A DNA stretch of 64,000 nt from contig NZ_JBNMJV010000012.1 of NCBI RefSeq assembly GCF_050874005.1, positions 1 to 64,000 of the forward strand, read 5' to 3'. Shown here piece after piece: positions 56,266 to 64,000 of the stretch (within the stretch, counting starts at the first letter, position 1; the number at the start of each line of letters is the position of its first letter). The DNA comes from Huintestinicola sp050874005 (lineage in GTDB: Bacteria; Bacillota; Clostridia; Oscillospirales; Ruminococcaceae). The position numbers and the translations under genes are program-made. The notes under the pieces are model-generated. The model was given only the letters and a program-made list of their open reading frames with translations. It searched no databases and was not told where the DNA came from.

Positions 56266-57762
56266 TCAGTACCCCGCATTAAGCTCCTCCGCAAGCTTCG
56301 CCAGATTTTCGGCGTCGCTGCGGTTAAGATAAAACTTTGCACGGTAAATAGTATCTCCGTATCTGTAGCCATAATCTTCATCGTATTCGTCGGTCACTCT
56401 GACATTTACGGAACAGTAATATGTGCCCGGCAGAACACTTCCGCCGAACATCTGACGGGAGAACAGACAGTTGATCCTGCTCTGCCTTGAAGCGCTGTAG
56501 GCAATACTGTCAACAAAACTCTGAAGCTTTTCTTTATTGCCGCTGTTAAGAATCAGGTCAAAATTGGTATCAATAAGTTCTTCATAATCATTGCTGCCGG
56601 AATGAAATGTAGTCCAGCTTTCTTCTATGTCAATATCCACGCTTGCCCTGTAACCCTCATACTCCGAAGGAGCGGGAGTTTTTGTTATTGCCCCGAAGCC
56701 CCCTGTCAGGAAAGCGACATACATAAACAGCAGAAATACCACATAATAGCCCACGAACATTCCTGTCCATATGCCGATCTTTGCAAAGGAGAAATTCTTT
56801 CTCGATACCACGATACGCAGGATAATGCTGCCCAGCCACGCAAGGAACATTACCACAAAGCTGTCCCAGTCCGTATGGAACATTACAAAGAACAGGGTGA
56901 GCGTAACAGCCATTATCACCTCGAAGAACAGCGGGAACACGATAGGCTTTCCCACCGTTCTTGCATCACGCCTTTGGCAGATGAACATTCCGCAGTATAT
57001 GACACCAAGCGAGATAAGGCAGTTTACGATCATAAGAACGGTGTCTCTCACGCTGTCAAAATCCACCGCAAGAGCTGAAAATGTCCATAGGGAATAGATA
57101 AACGGCTCTCCCGAGGTATGTACATCTGCAAAACTATCGGTAATAAAATAATACATCGCAGGAGCGAATATGGACAAGGCTGTCATCAGCATTACGGGAA
57201 GATACTTGCTTTCCGCCTTTGCGCCTATGCAGCACTGACATACCACCGTTACCGCAATTATAAACAGCACCGCCGCCATAAACCACAGCAGCATATGCAG
57301 ATTATAGGTCATCAGCACCCCGGGGTGATATGTCCTTGAATAGTCTAATAGTTCGTAATAATCTTTGCTATAGCTGTAATGCGCTCCTGCGAACATTGCA
57401 GACAGGAGAAACGCTCCCGCCGCCGAGATAAAAAAGGGTATGAGCCATATCCTGCATATGGTGAGGAGCCTTGAAAAATATCTCTCTGCGCTGCTCAGAG
57501 GCATTGACATCTGAACGTCGGCGGTGGGGATATCGTGCATATCCTTAAAAACCGCCGTACAGCAGGAAAACAGGGGTACAAGCGCCGCAAAATAAATAAA
57601 CACTCCAAGCCCCGAGGGGTTAACATTATCCCCCCTTGAAGAGGTGTCCAGCCCGTATATCACTCCTGCAAAGGCAAGGAGTATTATAGTTATGACACGG
57701 GTTTTTTTGTGGGCAATAAGCTCTGCATTTGAGCCTTTGTAAATTCTTGTAAATGATATCAT
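56266..57762 (-). CDS. ABC transporter permease (498 aa)
   Basis: Membrane partner of the ATPase encoded just upstream (4-base overlap). About ten hydrophobic segments in residues 20-365 in the ABC-2-like style of Clostridial export systems, for example TRVITIILLAFAGVIYGLD, ISAAGAFLLSAMFAG, IAVTVVCQCCIGAKAESKYL. The C-terminal 120 residues are a soluble domain rich in Tyr/Asp (RVTDEYDEDYGYRYGDTIY), unusual for the family and probably extracytoplasmic or cytoplasmic. Substrate unknown. Confidence 0.85.
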   Translation of the reverse strand: MISFTRIYKGSNAELIAHKKTRVITIILLAFAGVIYGLDTSSRGDNVNPSGLGVFIYFAALVPLFSCCTAVFKDMHDIPTADVQMSMPLSSAERYFSRLLTICRIWLIPFFISAAGAFLLSAMFAGAHYSYSKDYYELLDYSRTYHPGVLMTYNLHMLLWFMAAVLFIIAVTVVCQCCIGAKAESKYLPVMLMTALSIFAPAMYYFITDSFADVHTSGEPFIYSLWTFSALAVDFDSVRDTVLMIVNCLISLGVIYCGMFICQRRDARTVGKPIVFPLFFEVIMAVTLTLFFVMFHTDWDSFVVMFLAWLGSIILRIVVSRKNFSFAKIGIWTGMFVGYYVVFLLFMYVAFLTGGFGAITKTPAPSEYEGYRASVDIDIEESWTTFHSGSNDYEELIDTNFDLILNSGNKEKLQSFVDSIAYSASRQSRINCLFSRQMFGGSVLPGTYYCSVNVRVTDEYDEDYGYRYGDTIYRAKFYLNRSDAENLAKLAEELNAGY

Positions 57763-58700
57763 TGTCCGTATCCTTTCAAGTTCATTTCGTATATGAAAAT
57801 TTCCTCAAGGGTAAGGGGTATCTGCTCATAAAGCTCTGCGCCAAGCTTTGCCACCTTTTCGTCAAGCCCCTCGCTGTCCTTTACAATGACCTGAACTACC
57901 CTGCCCTCTGCCTTGTACTGCATTATGTCAATATCAGCCGCTTTAAGCTCCTCGGAGGTTATAGTGTGGCTGAGACTTGCAAGCTGCAGCTTTCTGAAAC
58001 GGCTCTTGATACTTGTTATCTCGTCTGCGAAAACCAGCTTTCCGCTGTGGATAAGCATAGCCCTGTCGCAAAGCTCCCCTATCTCACGGATATTGTGGGA
58101 GGATATGATAAGAGTGGCGCTGCGGCTTCTTATCTCACCGAGTATCATATCCTTGATGACAGCCCTCATTGCAGGGTCAAGACCGTCAAAGGCTTCATCA
58201 AGCATAAGATATTTTGTATGGCAGGCAAGCCCGATTATTGCTACTGCCTGCCTTTTCATACCCTTTGAAAAGGTGGAAAGGGGGCTTGTCTCGGGGAGCT
58301 TTAATACGTCCAGCAGCCTGTTGTATGTATCGGAGTCGAAGGTGTCATAGTAATTGCTGTAATAGTTTCTCAGAGCGGAAAGGGTGTAGCTTGTGTACTC
58401 GATAGTCTCGTCGTTTACAAAGAAGATGTTTTTCTTTGCTTCGGGATTGTCATATACTTCCTGCCCGTCAATTTTAATGCTGCCCATATCGGTTTTGTAA
58501 ACGCCGCATATCATTCGCATAAGGGTGGATTTGCCTGCGCCGTTGGAGCCTAAAAAGCCGTATATGCAGCCGTCGGGAATGGTGAGGGAAACATCGTCGA
58601 GAGCCTTATCACGATGCTCATAGCCTTCTGTATCTTTTTTTCCGAAACGGACTGCGCTGTCGTTGTCAAATATCATTGACGCATTTGATATCTCGATCAT
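57759..58700 (-). CDS. ABC transporter ATP-binding protein (313 aa)
   Basis: Walker A GFLGSNGAGKSTLMRMI (about 50-66), Q-loop region KKNIFFVNDETIEY, signature TFSKGMKRQ, Walker B YLMLDEAFDGLDP, and the switch His in IISSHNIREIGEL. C-terminal 80 residues form an extra domain that may bind the permease. ATG 58700 is chosen because GGAGG is 7 bases before it. In many relatives a GntR regulator leads the operon; none is seen here. Confidence 0.92.
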   Translation of the reverse strand: MIEISNASMIFDNDSAVRFGKKDTEGYEHRDKALDDVSLTIPDGCIYGFLGSNGAGKSTLMRMICGVYKTDMGSIKIDGQEVYDNPEAKKNIFFVNDETIEYTSYTLSALRNYYSNYYDTFDSDTYNRLLDVLKLPETSPLSTFSKGMKRQAVAIIGLACHTKYLMLDEAFDGLDPAMRAVIKDMILGEIRSRSATLIISSHNIREIGELCDRAMLIHSGKLVFADEITSIKSRFRKLQLASLSHTITSEELKAADIDIMQYKAEGRVVQVIVKDSEGLDEKVAKLGAELYEQIPLTLEEIFIYEMNLKGYGQ

Positions 58701-58736
58701 CTGCCTGCCTCCGTACAATTATGGATCATTTTTCTT

Positions 58737-58765
58737 ATTTTATCATAATAATAATTTTATGTCAA
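58737..58765 (-). promoter_or_regulatory. Promoter of the ABC operon
   Basis: Minus strand TTGACA (58765-58760), 17-base spacer, TAAAAT (58742-58737). Confidence 0.83.
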
Positions 58766-58815
58766 TTATATTATAGATCTTAGTTACAAATGTCATTCCT
58801 TATTTCGACAAGCTA

Positions 58816-58848
58816 AAGCGGCTCTCCCATTTTTCGGGAGAGCCGCTT
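58816..58848 (-). terminator. Terminator of cdaA-cdaR
   Basis: A 13-bp perfect stem (58816-58828 with 58836-58848), loop ATTTTTC. It lies 18 bases after the cdaR stop, so glmM is not in the transcript. Confidence 0.8.
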
Positions 58849-58866
58849 AAATGTACATATTACGTG

Positions 58867-60270
58867 CTATTCTTCAAGCACTTCTTCCTCGGCAACCGAT
58901 GCCTTGACGATTATCTTAGGCGTTGCAATTCCATCGCCGCCGTTGAACCACACCTTGTCATATGAGGAGATTATAAAACCTACGGACATCTTGTGGTCGC
59001 CCTCCTGCATATCGAAGTCGATAAGGTCGATCTGAGCGGTGATGTCCTCTCGTGTAATGGAGTCTATCTGCTCCTCGTCGCCCACCACAAACAGGGTCAT
59101 ACCCGATGAAACAGGCTCAAACTCATACTGTGCGGGACGGTTCACAAACTGGATATCCTTGCCCTTTATGGCAATTGCTTTCTTCTTGATACCCTCGCTG
59201 GGGCAGGTAACGGTGACAGTATCTATCTGAGTGAGATTTTCATAGCCGTCGGGCAGGAAGTTTTCAGCCTTGAATTCAAATACGCTGCCCACGTCCACCT
59301 CTCTCATATTGATAGTGCCGATATTCAGGCTCTTGAGCTCCTTGATCTTGTCATTGGGAGCCGCAATATCAATGGCGCTTACCGAGAATACGAGCTGACT
59401 GCGGAAATAATCCAGGTCAAACTTATCGGGAGCATTGATGATATTTACCTCGAGAGGCAAGGTCTGACGGACGAAAACAGGTATCTGTATCGCAAATGAA
59501 GTCTTGTCAAAGCTCAGCATCTCGTTATCGTCGGAGATCACCGCATTGTTGTTGTAAAGCACAAGCTCGTCTGTGGTAAATTCATAGGTGGAGTCAAGCT
59601 CCTTTTCGGGAGATACCTTTGCACATACCTTTGTAATGGAATTTACCATATCCTGAGGTCCTGTTACCGTCACCGTAGACGGAGTGACAACAGCATCACC
59701 GCTCATATAGCCCTGTGCTATGCGGACATTTTCAAGCTGTGGGGTAATTGGCAGCTCCTTGGAGATTATCTTGTCAAAGGAAACGGATATGGTATCGGGT
59801 TCAATGCTTACTACCTCGAACTCAGCATTTTTTGAACATTCAACATTCATATGGAGCTTGTAGCTTCGGGGCAGCATAACGCTTGAAACGTCCACCATAG
59901 CGGTCAGATCCTCGGATTTTATCTCCCCTATCTGACTGCGGTTTCCCGAAAGCTTAACGGTCACGGTCTCGGTTGAGGATGTAATGACATCAAGCTGATT
60001 TGCTTCGGCATAAGTATTTTCCAGGGAAATTTTTACGGGAACGTTGTAGTAAACGCTTTCCATTGTAGGATAAACGCTGATGGATACCACCGCCCAGATA
60101 ATTATTGCCGCAACAATGGACAATATTTTAAGATGTGTATCCTGCTTGAAGATATTCGTTATCCATTGCACGAACATACTCAGAAGCTCCGCAGGAGTAA
60201 AGTCCTTTGCGCTTTTTACAAACTGATGAAATTTATTCTTTGGATCTTCGGGATTTTTTTCTTTTATCAT
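58867..60270 (-). CDS. cdaR: CdaR, YbbR-domain regulator of diadenylate cyclase (467 aa)
   Basis: An N-terminal membrane helix (about 48-70, LKILSIVAAIIIWAVVSIS) and about four YbbR repeats outside the cell, each with the pattern NTYAEANQLDVITSSTETVT or NVRIAQGYMSGDAVVTPSTV. YbbR proteins bind CdaA and alter its activity. The start overlaps the cdaA stop by one base. A short acidic C-terminal tail follows the last repeat. Confidence 0.93.
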   Translation of the reverse strand: MIKEKNPEDPKNKFHQFVKSAKDFTPAELLSMFVQWITNIFKQDTHLKILSIVAAIIIWAVVSISVYPTMESVYYNVPVKISLENTYAEANQLDVITSSTETVTVKLSGNRSQIGEIKSEDLTAMVDVSSVMLPRSYKLHMNVECSKNAEFEVVSIEPDTISVSFDKIISKELPITPQLENVRIAQGYMSGDAVVTPSTVTVTGPQDMVNSITKVCAKVSPEKELDSTYEFTTDELVLYNNNAVISDDNEMLSFDKTSFAIQIPVFVRQTLPLEVNIINAPDKFDLDYFRSQLVFSVSAIDIAAPNDKIKELKSLNIGTINMREVDVGSVFEFKAENFLPDGYENLTQIDTVTVTCPSEGIKKKAIAIKGKDIQFVNRPAQYEFEPVSSGMTLFVVGDEEQIDSITREDITAQIDLIDFDMQEGDHKMSVGFIISSYDKVWFNGGDGIATPKIIVKASVAEEEVLEE

Positions 60271-61235
60271 CAGGCGTCCTCCTTTCCTTTTTTATCTTCT
60301 TCATTCGTATCGCCGGCAGGGGACGCATTTTCATCTGAAACGCCCATATCTGCCTGTGGACCTACATTCTTGCCGCTTTGGTCGGAAGCAGGCTCGGCTT
60401 TAACGACCGCAATTTCTTCCTTGACATTTTTGTCCTTTGCGGCAGGCATAAGTCTATCGGTAAGCATTGTTTTGAGAGTGTCCACCGAAAGTCCTCTTGT
60501 GAGTTTGCGGTTCTCGGCAATGGAAATAACACTTGTTTCCTCGGACACTACTATTATTATGGCGTCGGAGTTCTCGCTCATTCCCAGAGCCGCCTTGTGC
60601 CTTGAGCCTAAAGCCTTGTCCACAAGCTCCGGTCTTGATGTGGATGGGAGCGTACAGCCTGCGGCAACTATTTCACCGTCCTGAATAATGACTGCTCCGT
60701 CGTGAAGAGGTGCATTTACAAAGAATATGTTTTCAAGGAGCAGAGAATTTATTTCCGCCTTGAATTCGGTACCTGTCTTGATCTGATCTCCCAGCTTTTC
60801 ACCACGCTCGATAACGATAAGAGCGCCTACGCTGTTGGCAGCAAAATAGCTGCACGCCTTGCATATCTCGCTGATAGGCTGTTCCCAGGGATTTGGCTTG
60901 TTGTTTCCCTTGGTAAAATCCATAAGCTTCGACTGACCCATATTTTCAAGTGAACGCCTGAGTTCGGGCTGAAAAAGTATCACAAGTGCGATAAGACCAA
61001 TGCTGAATGCATTTTCAAGGAGATAGACCAAAGCTTTCATATGAACAAGCTTCGCCACAAGATACGCCGCAACTATGACCACAAGTCCCTTGAAAAGCCC
61101 TCCCGCACGGTTCTGGCGCATAAATTTCAGTATATAATAGATCAGAACGGCAAGCAAAGCGATGTCTAAAACATCAAAAATGCTCGGCGGCAGAATAGTC
61201 AGCAGGGAATTTTTAATTTCATATAGCAGATCCAT
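60270..61235 (-). CDS. cdaA: Diadenylate cyclase CdaA
   Basis: Makes cyclic di-AMP from two ATP, controlling potassium balance and cell-wall homeostasis. Three membrane helices (about 20-38, 47-65, 70-90), then the DAC domain (about 100-255) with the two catalytic motifs: APLHDGAVIIQDGEIVAAGC and LGSRHKAALGMSE (DGA and RHR-type loops). A disordered acidic tail of about 60 residues (KDKNVKEEIAVVKAEPASDQ to the end) is longer than usual. Its own promoter lies at 61271-61299. Confidence 0.96.
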   Translation of the reverse strand: MDLLYEIKNSLLTILPPSIFDVLDIALLAVLIYYILKFMRQNRAGGLFKGLVVIVAAYLVAKLVHMKALVYLLENAFSIGLIALVILFQPELRRSLENMGQSKLMDFTKGNNKPNPWEQPISEICKACSYFAANSVGALIVIERGEKLGDQIKTGTEFKAEINSLLLENIFFVNAPLHDGAVIIQDGEIVAAGCTLPSTSRPELVDKALGSRHKAALGMSENSDAIIIVVSEETSVISIAENRKLTRGLSVDTLKTMLTDRLMPAAKDKNVKEEIAVVKAEPASDQSGKNVGPQADMGVSDENASPAGDTNEEDKKGKEDA

Positions 61236-61270
61236 TTGACAAGTCCTTTCTGTGAAGCAGTATATATGTT

Positions 61271-61299
61271 ATTATACCACACCCCTCAGATGTTTTCAA
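61271..61299 (-). promoter_or_regulatory. Promoter of cdaA-cdaR
   Basis: Minus strand TTGAAA (61299-61294), 17-base spacer, TATAAT (61276-61271). Confidence 0.85.
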
Positions 61300-61391
61300 G
61301 TATATTTATACTGCCGTCCGTATTTTTTTGTAAATGGCTTACAAAAAAACCTACGCTGTATATATTCCTTATCCAAATTTACAAAAAACTA

Positions 61392-61420
61392 TTGATTTTA
61401 CAGGAGCGGTATGGTATAAT
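61392..61420 (+). promoter_or_regulatory. Promoter of the methyl-accepting protein gene
   Basis: TTGATT (61392-61397), 17-base spacer, TATAAT (61415-61420). Confidence 0.84.
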
Positions 61421-61486
61421 ATAAATAATATTTCCCGTCGCAAAATGGCGATATTCGGGAACAATTACTGAAAGGAAGTATTCCTT

Positions 61487-62971
61487 ATGGATAAAAAACG
61501 AAAATGGACAAAAACCGCCGCAGGAAAAATGACCCTTGTTTATGTTACGGCTGCGGTGATAGTTGTGTTTACGTTGGTCGGCTTTGCAATGCTGGTAGAT
61601 AATCTCGCTTTGCAGATAATACTGACAATAGCAGGACTGGCAGCGTTTGCAGTTATCTCGGCCATATTCGGAAGATACATAACCAAACAGATAAGAAAGG
61701 TCGAGGAACGTCTCACGGCTATCGACAGGGGCGATGTTCATACATTTAATGAGAAGCTTGAGGACAAGACCGAATTTGACGAGCTTTGCAATATGCTTGA
61801 AGACACCGTTGTTCACTTAAATGAGGTGATAACAGGGATAAACAAAGGTCTCGACGAGGTCGCCGCAGGCAATCTGAACTACAGGCTCCCCACCACCTGG
61901 AAGGGCGATTTCGGACTTATCAGCCAGAGATATAACGATGTCACCGCTTCTATGAAGGAGACCTTCCGCAATATCGACATTGCCTCCGATCAGGTAACAA
62001 ACGGCTCCCAGCAGGTGGCTGACGGCGCTCAGACCCTTTCCCAGGGTGCCACCGAGCAGGCTGCTTCCATTGACCAGCTCACCGAACAGATAAGCACCAT
62101 TTCCATAAAGGTAAACAACACTGCCGATTCCGCAGGCAAGGCTATGCAGGTAGTCAACGACACCGGAAACAAGATAAAGGAATGCGGCAATGAAATGAGT
62201 CAGATGCTCGCCGCAATGGACGACATCAACAAAAGCTCCGCCGAGATCTCCAAGATAATCAAGGTCATTGACGATATCGCCTTCCAGACTAATATCCTTG
62301 CACTTAACGCTGCAGTTGAGGCAGCTCGTGCAGGAGCGGCAGGCAAGGGCTTTGCAGTAGTTGCCGACGAGGTAAGAAACCTTGCCGCAAAGAGTGCAGA
62401 AGCCGCAAGCCAGACCACTTCCCTTATCGAAAACTCCATTGAGAGCGTTAAACGTGGCGCAGATATCGCCCACGAGACCGCAGGAACTCTCGACAAGATC
62501 ATCAAGAACGCTGCCGATATCGCAGACGAGGTCTCCAAGATATCCGACGCTTCCATTGAGCAGGCTGACGAGATAAAGCGTGTAAGCGTGGGTGTTGAAC
62601 AGATAGCCGCAGTTGTCCAGAGCAACACCGCCACCGCCGAAGAATCCGCCGCAACTTCCGAGGAGCTTTCGGGTCAGTCGGGCGTGCTGAGAAATCTGCT
62701 TTCGCATTTCAAGATAAATGACGAGCCTGCCGAAGAAGCTTTGGAGGAAACTTATGAAACAACATCATCATATGAGCAGGAGTATTCGGAAACCTTTGAT
62801 AATTACACCGCCGAAAGCGACAGCGTTCCCTATGAAGAAACCACGGAGCCTGACGAGGATTTTGTTCCCGTAGATTTCTCCGAACCGGAAAGTGCTCCCG
62901 AGGTGCCCAAGTCAAAGCCTGCGCATATCTATCTCGATGATGATTTTGAAAACGTTCAGAGCAAATACTGA
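61487..62971 (+). CDS. Methyl-accepting chemotaxis protein without large sensor domain (494 aa)
   Basis: Two adjacent membrane helices in the first 62 residues (LVYVTAAVIVVFTLVGFAML, LQIILTIAGLAAFAVISAIF) with almost no loop, then HAMP-like segments (about 63-160) and a full signalling domain with the canonical tip AFQTNILALNAAVEAARAG followed by AAGKGFAVVADEVRNLA. So it senses through the membrane or cytoplasm, not by an external ligand domain. The last 90 residues form an acidic, disordered tail ending AHIYLDDDFENVQSKY. No cheA or cheW is in the window. RBS AAAGGAAG. Confidence 0.93.
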   Translation: MDKKRKWTKTAAGKMTLVYVTAAVIVVFTLVGFAMLVDNLALQIILTIAGLAAFAVISAIFGRYITKQIRKVEERLTAIDRGDVHTFNEKLEDKTEFDELCNMLEDTVVHLNEVITGINKGLDEVAAGNLNYRLPTTWKGDFGLISQRYNDVTASMKETFRNIDIASDQVTNGSQQVADGAQTLSQGATEQAASIDQLTEQISTISIKVNNTADSAGKAMQVVNDTGNKIKECGNEMSQMLAAMDDINKSSAEISKIIKVIDDIAFQTNILALNAAVEAARAGAAGKGFAVVADEVRNLAAKSAEAASQTTSLIENSIESVKRGADIAHETAGTLDKIIKNAADIADEVSKISDASIEQADEIKRVSVGVEQIAAVVQSNTATAEESAATSEELSGQSGVLRNLLSHFKINDEPAEEALEETYETTSSYEQEYSETFDNYTAESDSVPYEETTEPDEDFVPVDFSEPESAPEVPKSKPAHIYLDDDFENVQSKY

Positions 62972-62979
62972 TAAAAAAG

Positions 62980-63017
62980 TCGGGGAACCACCGTCTGACA
63001 AGGCGAAGGTTCCCCGA
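62980..63017 (+). terminator. Terminator of the methyl-accepting protein gene
   Basis: TCGGGGAACC (62980-62989) pairs with GGTTCCCCGA (63008-63017), followed by AAAATTTT. Confidence 0.85.
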
Positions 63018-63042
63018 AAATTTTAGGTGAAAGGATAGAAAT

Positions 63043-63474
63043 ATGAGAACAGTTATACAAAGAGTTACAAGTGCGTCTGTAACGGTTGACGGCAAAACGG
63101 TGGGCAGCATAGGCAGGGGCTTCCTTATACTTGCAGGCTTTACCGACGGAGACACCGAGGCAGACTGCATTCGCATTGCAAAGAAAATAGGGGGACTTAG
63201 AATTTTCTCCGATGAAAACGACAAGATAAATCTGTCCCTGTCAGACGTAGGCGGCGAAGTGCTGTGCATATCCCAGTTCACCCTATACGCCGACTGCTCT
63301 CACGGCAACCGTCCTTCCTTCATCAAAGCGGCACGCCCCGAAACTGCCGAACCGCTTTACGAGTTTTTCTGCAAGGAGCTTGAGAAATACGTCCACACCG
63401 AAAGGGGCATTTTCGGCGCTGATATGAAGGTGTCTCTGTTAAATGACGGTCCTTTTACCGTGATCGTGGAGTAA
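63043..63474 (+). CDS. dtd: D-aminoacyl-tRNA deacylase
   Basis: Hydrolyses D-aminoacyl-tRNA and glycyl-tRNA-Ala as a proofreading enzyme. 143 residues with MRTVIQRVTSASVTVDGK, the active-site SQFTLYADCSHGNRPSF, and the C-terminal NDGPFTVIVE (usual form NxGPxT). GGTGAAAGGA is upstream. In other Firmicutes it often follows relA; here it stands after a chemoreceptor gene. Confidence 0.95.
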   Translation: MRTVIQRVTSASVTVDGKTVGSIGRGFLILAGFTDGDTEADCIRIAKKIGGLRIFSDENDKINLSLSDVGGEVLCISQFTLYADCSHGNRPSFIKAARPETAEPLYEFFCKELEKYVHTERGIFGADMKVSLLNDGPFTVIVE

Positions 63475-63616
63475 AAATGCTTTTCAGCCTGTCACCGATA
63501 CGTCGGGGCAGGCTTTTTTTCTGCTCAAATTCCGCAAAGGTCTCCTTGTGGTCTTTCTGCATCTTTTTAATGTCACGCTCGAACTCCGCAAGCCTTTTCT
63601 TTTCCTCCGCAGTCAT
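63455..63616 (-). CDS. Small charged protein (53 aa)
   Basis: ATG 63616 with AAAAGGGG 7 bases upstream. MTAEEKKRLAEFERDIKKMQ and KDHKETFAEFEQKKSLPRRI form one long charged helix with a basic tail (LKSIFTPRSR). No family recognised. The promoter at 63644-63672 is perfect in spacing, supporting a real gene. The 3' end overlaps dtd by 20 bases and spans the terminator at 63486-63521. Confidence 0.65.
   Translation of the reverse strand: MTAEEKKRLAEFERDIKKMQKDHKETFAEFEQKKSLPRRIGDRLKSIFTPRSR
63486..63521 (+). terminator. Terminator of dtd
   Basis: AGCCTGTC pairs with GGCAGGCT, followed by TTTTTTT. It lies within the convergent small gene. Confidence 0.78.
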
Positions 63617-63643
63617 TTCCATTCCCCTTTTTCCGTTTTTTAA

Positions 63644-63672
63644 ATTATACCACAAACATATCAAGCCGTCAA
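63644..63672 (-). promoter_or_regulatory. Promoter of the 53-aa gene
   Basis: Minus strand TTGACG (63672-63667), 17-base spacer, TATAAT (63649-63644). Confidence 0.83.
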
Positions 63673-63732
63673 GAATAATGCGCCAATTCCTGCACATAAT
63701 TCTGATATAACAATATGAAAGGAAGATGTGCA

Positions 63733-63903
63733 ATGAAGCAAAATCCTTTAAACTCCCTGCTTGAAACAAGCCCCGAAGCCAAAAACTTTTTCGGCTCTCT
63801 GCCCGATTACGTTCAGGGAGGAATTATGCTCCGTTCGGACGAAATTCGCTCCGAGGACGATCTTCACAAATGCGCCGACAGCATTTTTCACGAGTTTGAA
63901 TAA
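63733..63903 (+). CDS. Small hypothetical protein (56 aa)
   Basis: ATG 63733 follows GGAAG by 7 bases: MKQNPLNSLLETSPEAKNFF, SLPDYVQGGIMLRSDEIRSE, DDLHKCADSIFHEFE. A soluble acidic protein of a type common in gut Clostridia, function unknown. No promoter of its own was identified with certainty; it is divergent from the 53-aa gene, with a hairpin after the stop. Confidence 0.7.
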   Translation: MKQNPLNSLLETSPEAKNFFGSLPDYVQGGIMLRSDEIRSEDDLHKCADSIFHEFE

Positions 63904-63908
63904 GCAAA

Positions 63909-63940
63909 GCCCCCCTCTCCCGAACGGGAAAGGGGGGCAA
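63909..63940. terminator. Bidirectional hairpin after the 56-aa gene
   Basis: GCCCCCC-TCCCG pairs with CGGGA-GGGGGGC, a GC-rich stem between convergent genes. The T run is short on both sides. Confidence 0.7.
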
Positions 63941-63955
63941 ATTATTGCTTAAACA

Positions 63956-64000
63956 TTATACAAAAGTAAAATCAATGTACTTTTTCTCTGTGCCAACCAT
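63956..64000 (-). CDS. Probable 3' end of a leftward gene (cut by window edge)
   Basis: Frame from the edge reads MVGTEKKYIDFTFV then TAA at 63958-63956. That it is a gene is inferred from the convergent hairpin at 63909-63940 and the absence of any other source of coding sequence; the first codon in the window being ATG may be chance. Confidence 0.3.
   Translation of the reverse strand: MVGTEKKYIDFTFV

Noticed and set aside
61817..62707. A 296-codon open frame antisense to the methyl-accepting protein gene
   Set aside because: It is opposite a clear receptor gene, its protein is a low-complexity Cys/Gly/Leu pattern that mirrors the receptor's Ala/Glu codons, and it has no ribosome-binding site or promoter.

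Overview
The window reads as chromosome of a low-to-mid GC Clostridia, most probably Ruminococcus or a close Oscillospiraceae relative. The signs are Firmicutes-type Shine-Dalgarno sites (AGGAGG), TTGACA/TATAAT promoters with 17-base spacers before most transcription units, RNase M5, a CdaA-CdaR pair, YbbR, DUF1292 and DUF3592 proteins, and many short intrinsic terminators. The genus is inferred from gene content and style; no 16S gene is present.

Layout. 1-300: the end of an IS3-type insertion sequence and tRNA-Thr(CGT). 336-10797: a ten-gene leftward housekeeping operon from one strong promoter (prmA, lipoprotein, propeller-like protein, dusB, rimI, tsaD, radC, uvrA, ung, barstar-like), covering ribosome and tRNA modification and DNA repair. 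10794-19421: a chemoreceptor-like protein with a degenerate tip, MscS, an XRE regulator, a DUF2812/PadR pair, DUF4186, two DUF3592 paralogues, ilvE, tRNA-Arg(CCT) and a YopX-like protein. 19476-24451: an operon of two dynamin-like GTPases flanking an M48-family protein whose zinc ligands are all replaced. 24568-26215: a 1.6 kb leftward transcript with its own promoter and terminator and no long gene. It carries about 139-base tandem repeats, many GAAA-loop hairpins, and repeated SD-like motifs (GGAGUGAGUCC) followed by AUG and an almost immediate stop. 26275-27054: a DUF1292 gene and a 6S-like RNA. 27075-34468: a hypothetical gene, then a comEC-holA-rnmV-MBOAT-DHHW operon.

34693-45709: tRNA-Pro(GGG) and an integrated, probably mobilizable element of about 10.9 kb bounded by a 23-base direct repeat of the tRNA 3' end. 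It carries a tyrosine integrase, a DUF6076-like protein, an excisionase-like protein, a RepA-like ATPase, a MobV relaxase with a candidate oriT, and a FokI-like type IIS restriction endonuclease with two separate adenine methyltransferases and a split HrgA/COG2958-like gene. 45712-53633: a 52-residue membrane protein, then a small NRPS-like cluster (hydrolase, condensation-like protein, carrier protein, adenylate-forming ligase, SCP2-like protein) with a divergent TetR regulator and its operators, followed by a MATE exporter behind a candidate guanidine-IV leader. 53647-64000: a GH13 glucosidase divergent from an AraC regulator, an ABC transporter pair, cdaA-cdaR (c-di-AMP), a canonical methyl-accepting protein, dtd, and two small proteins.

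The most unusual parts are the repetitive SD-rich RNA with its minimal reading frames, the adjacent two-dynamin/pseudo-peptidase operon, the FokI-like system on a mobile element, and the stand-alone condensation/ligase/carrier cluster. All functional calls come from reading sequence motifs; no database search was run.
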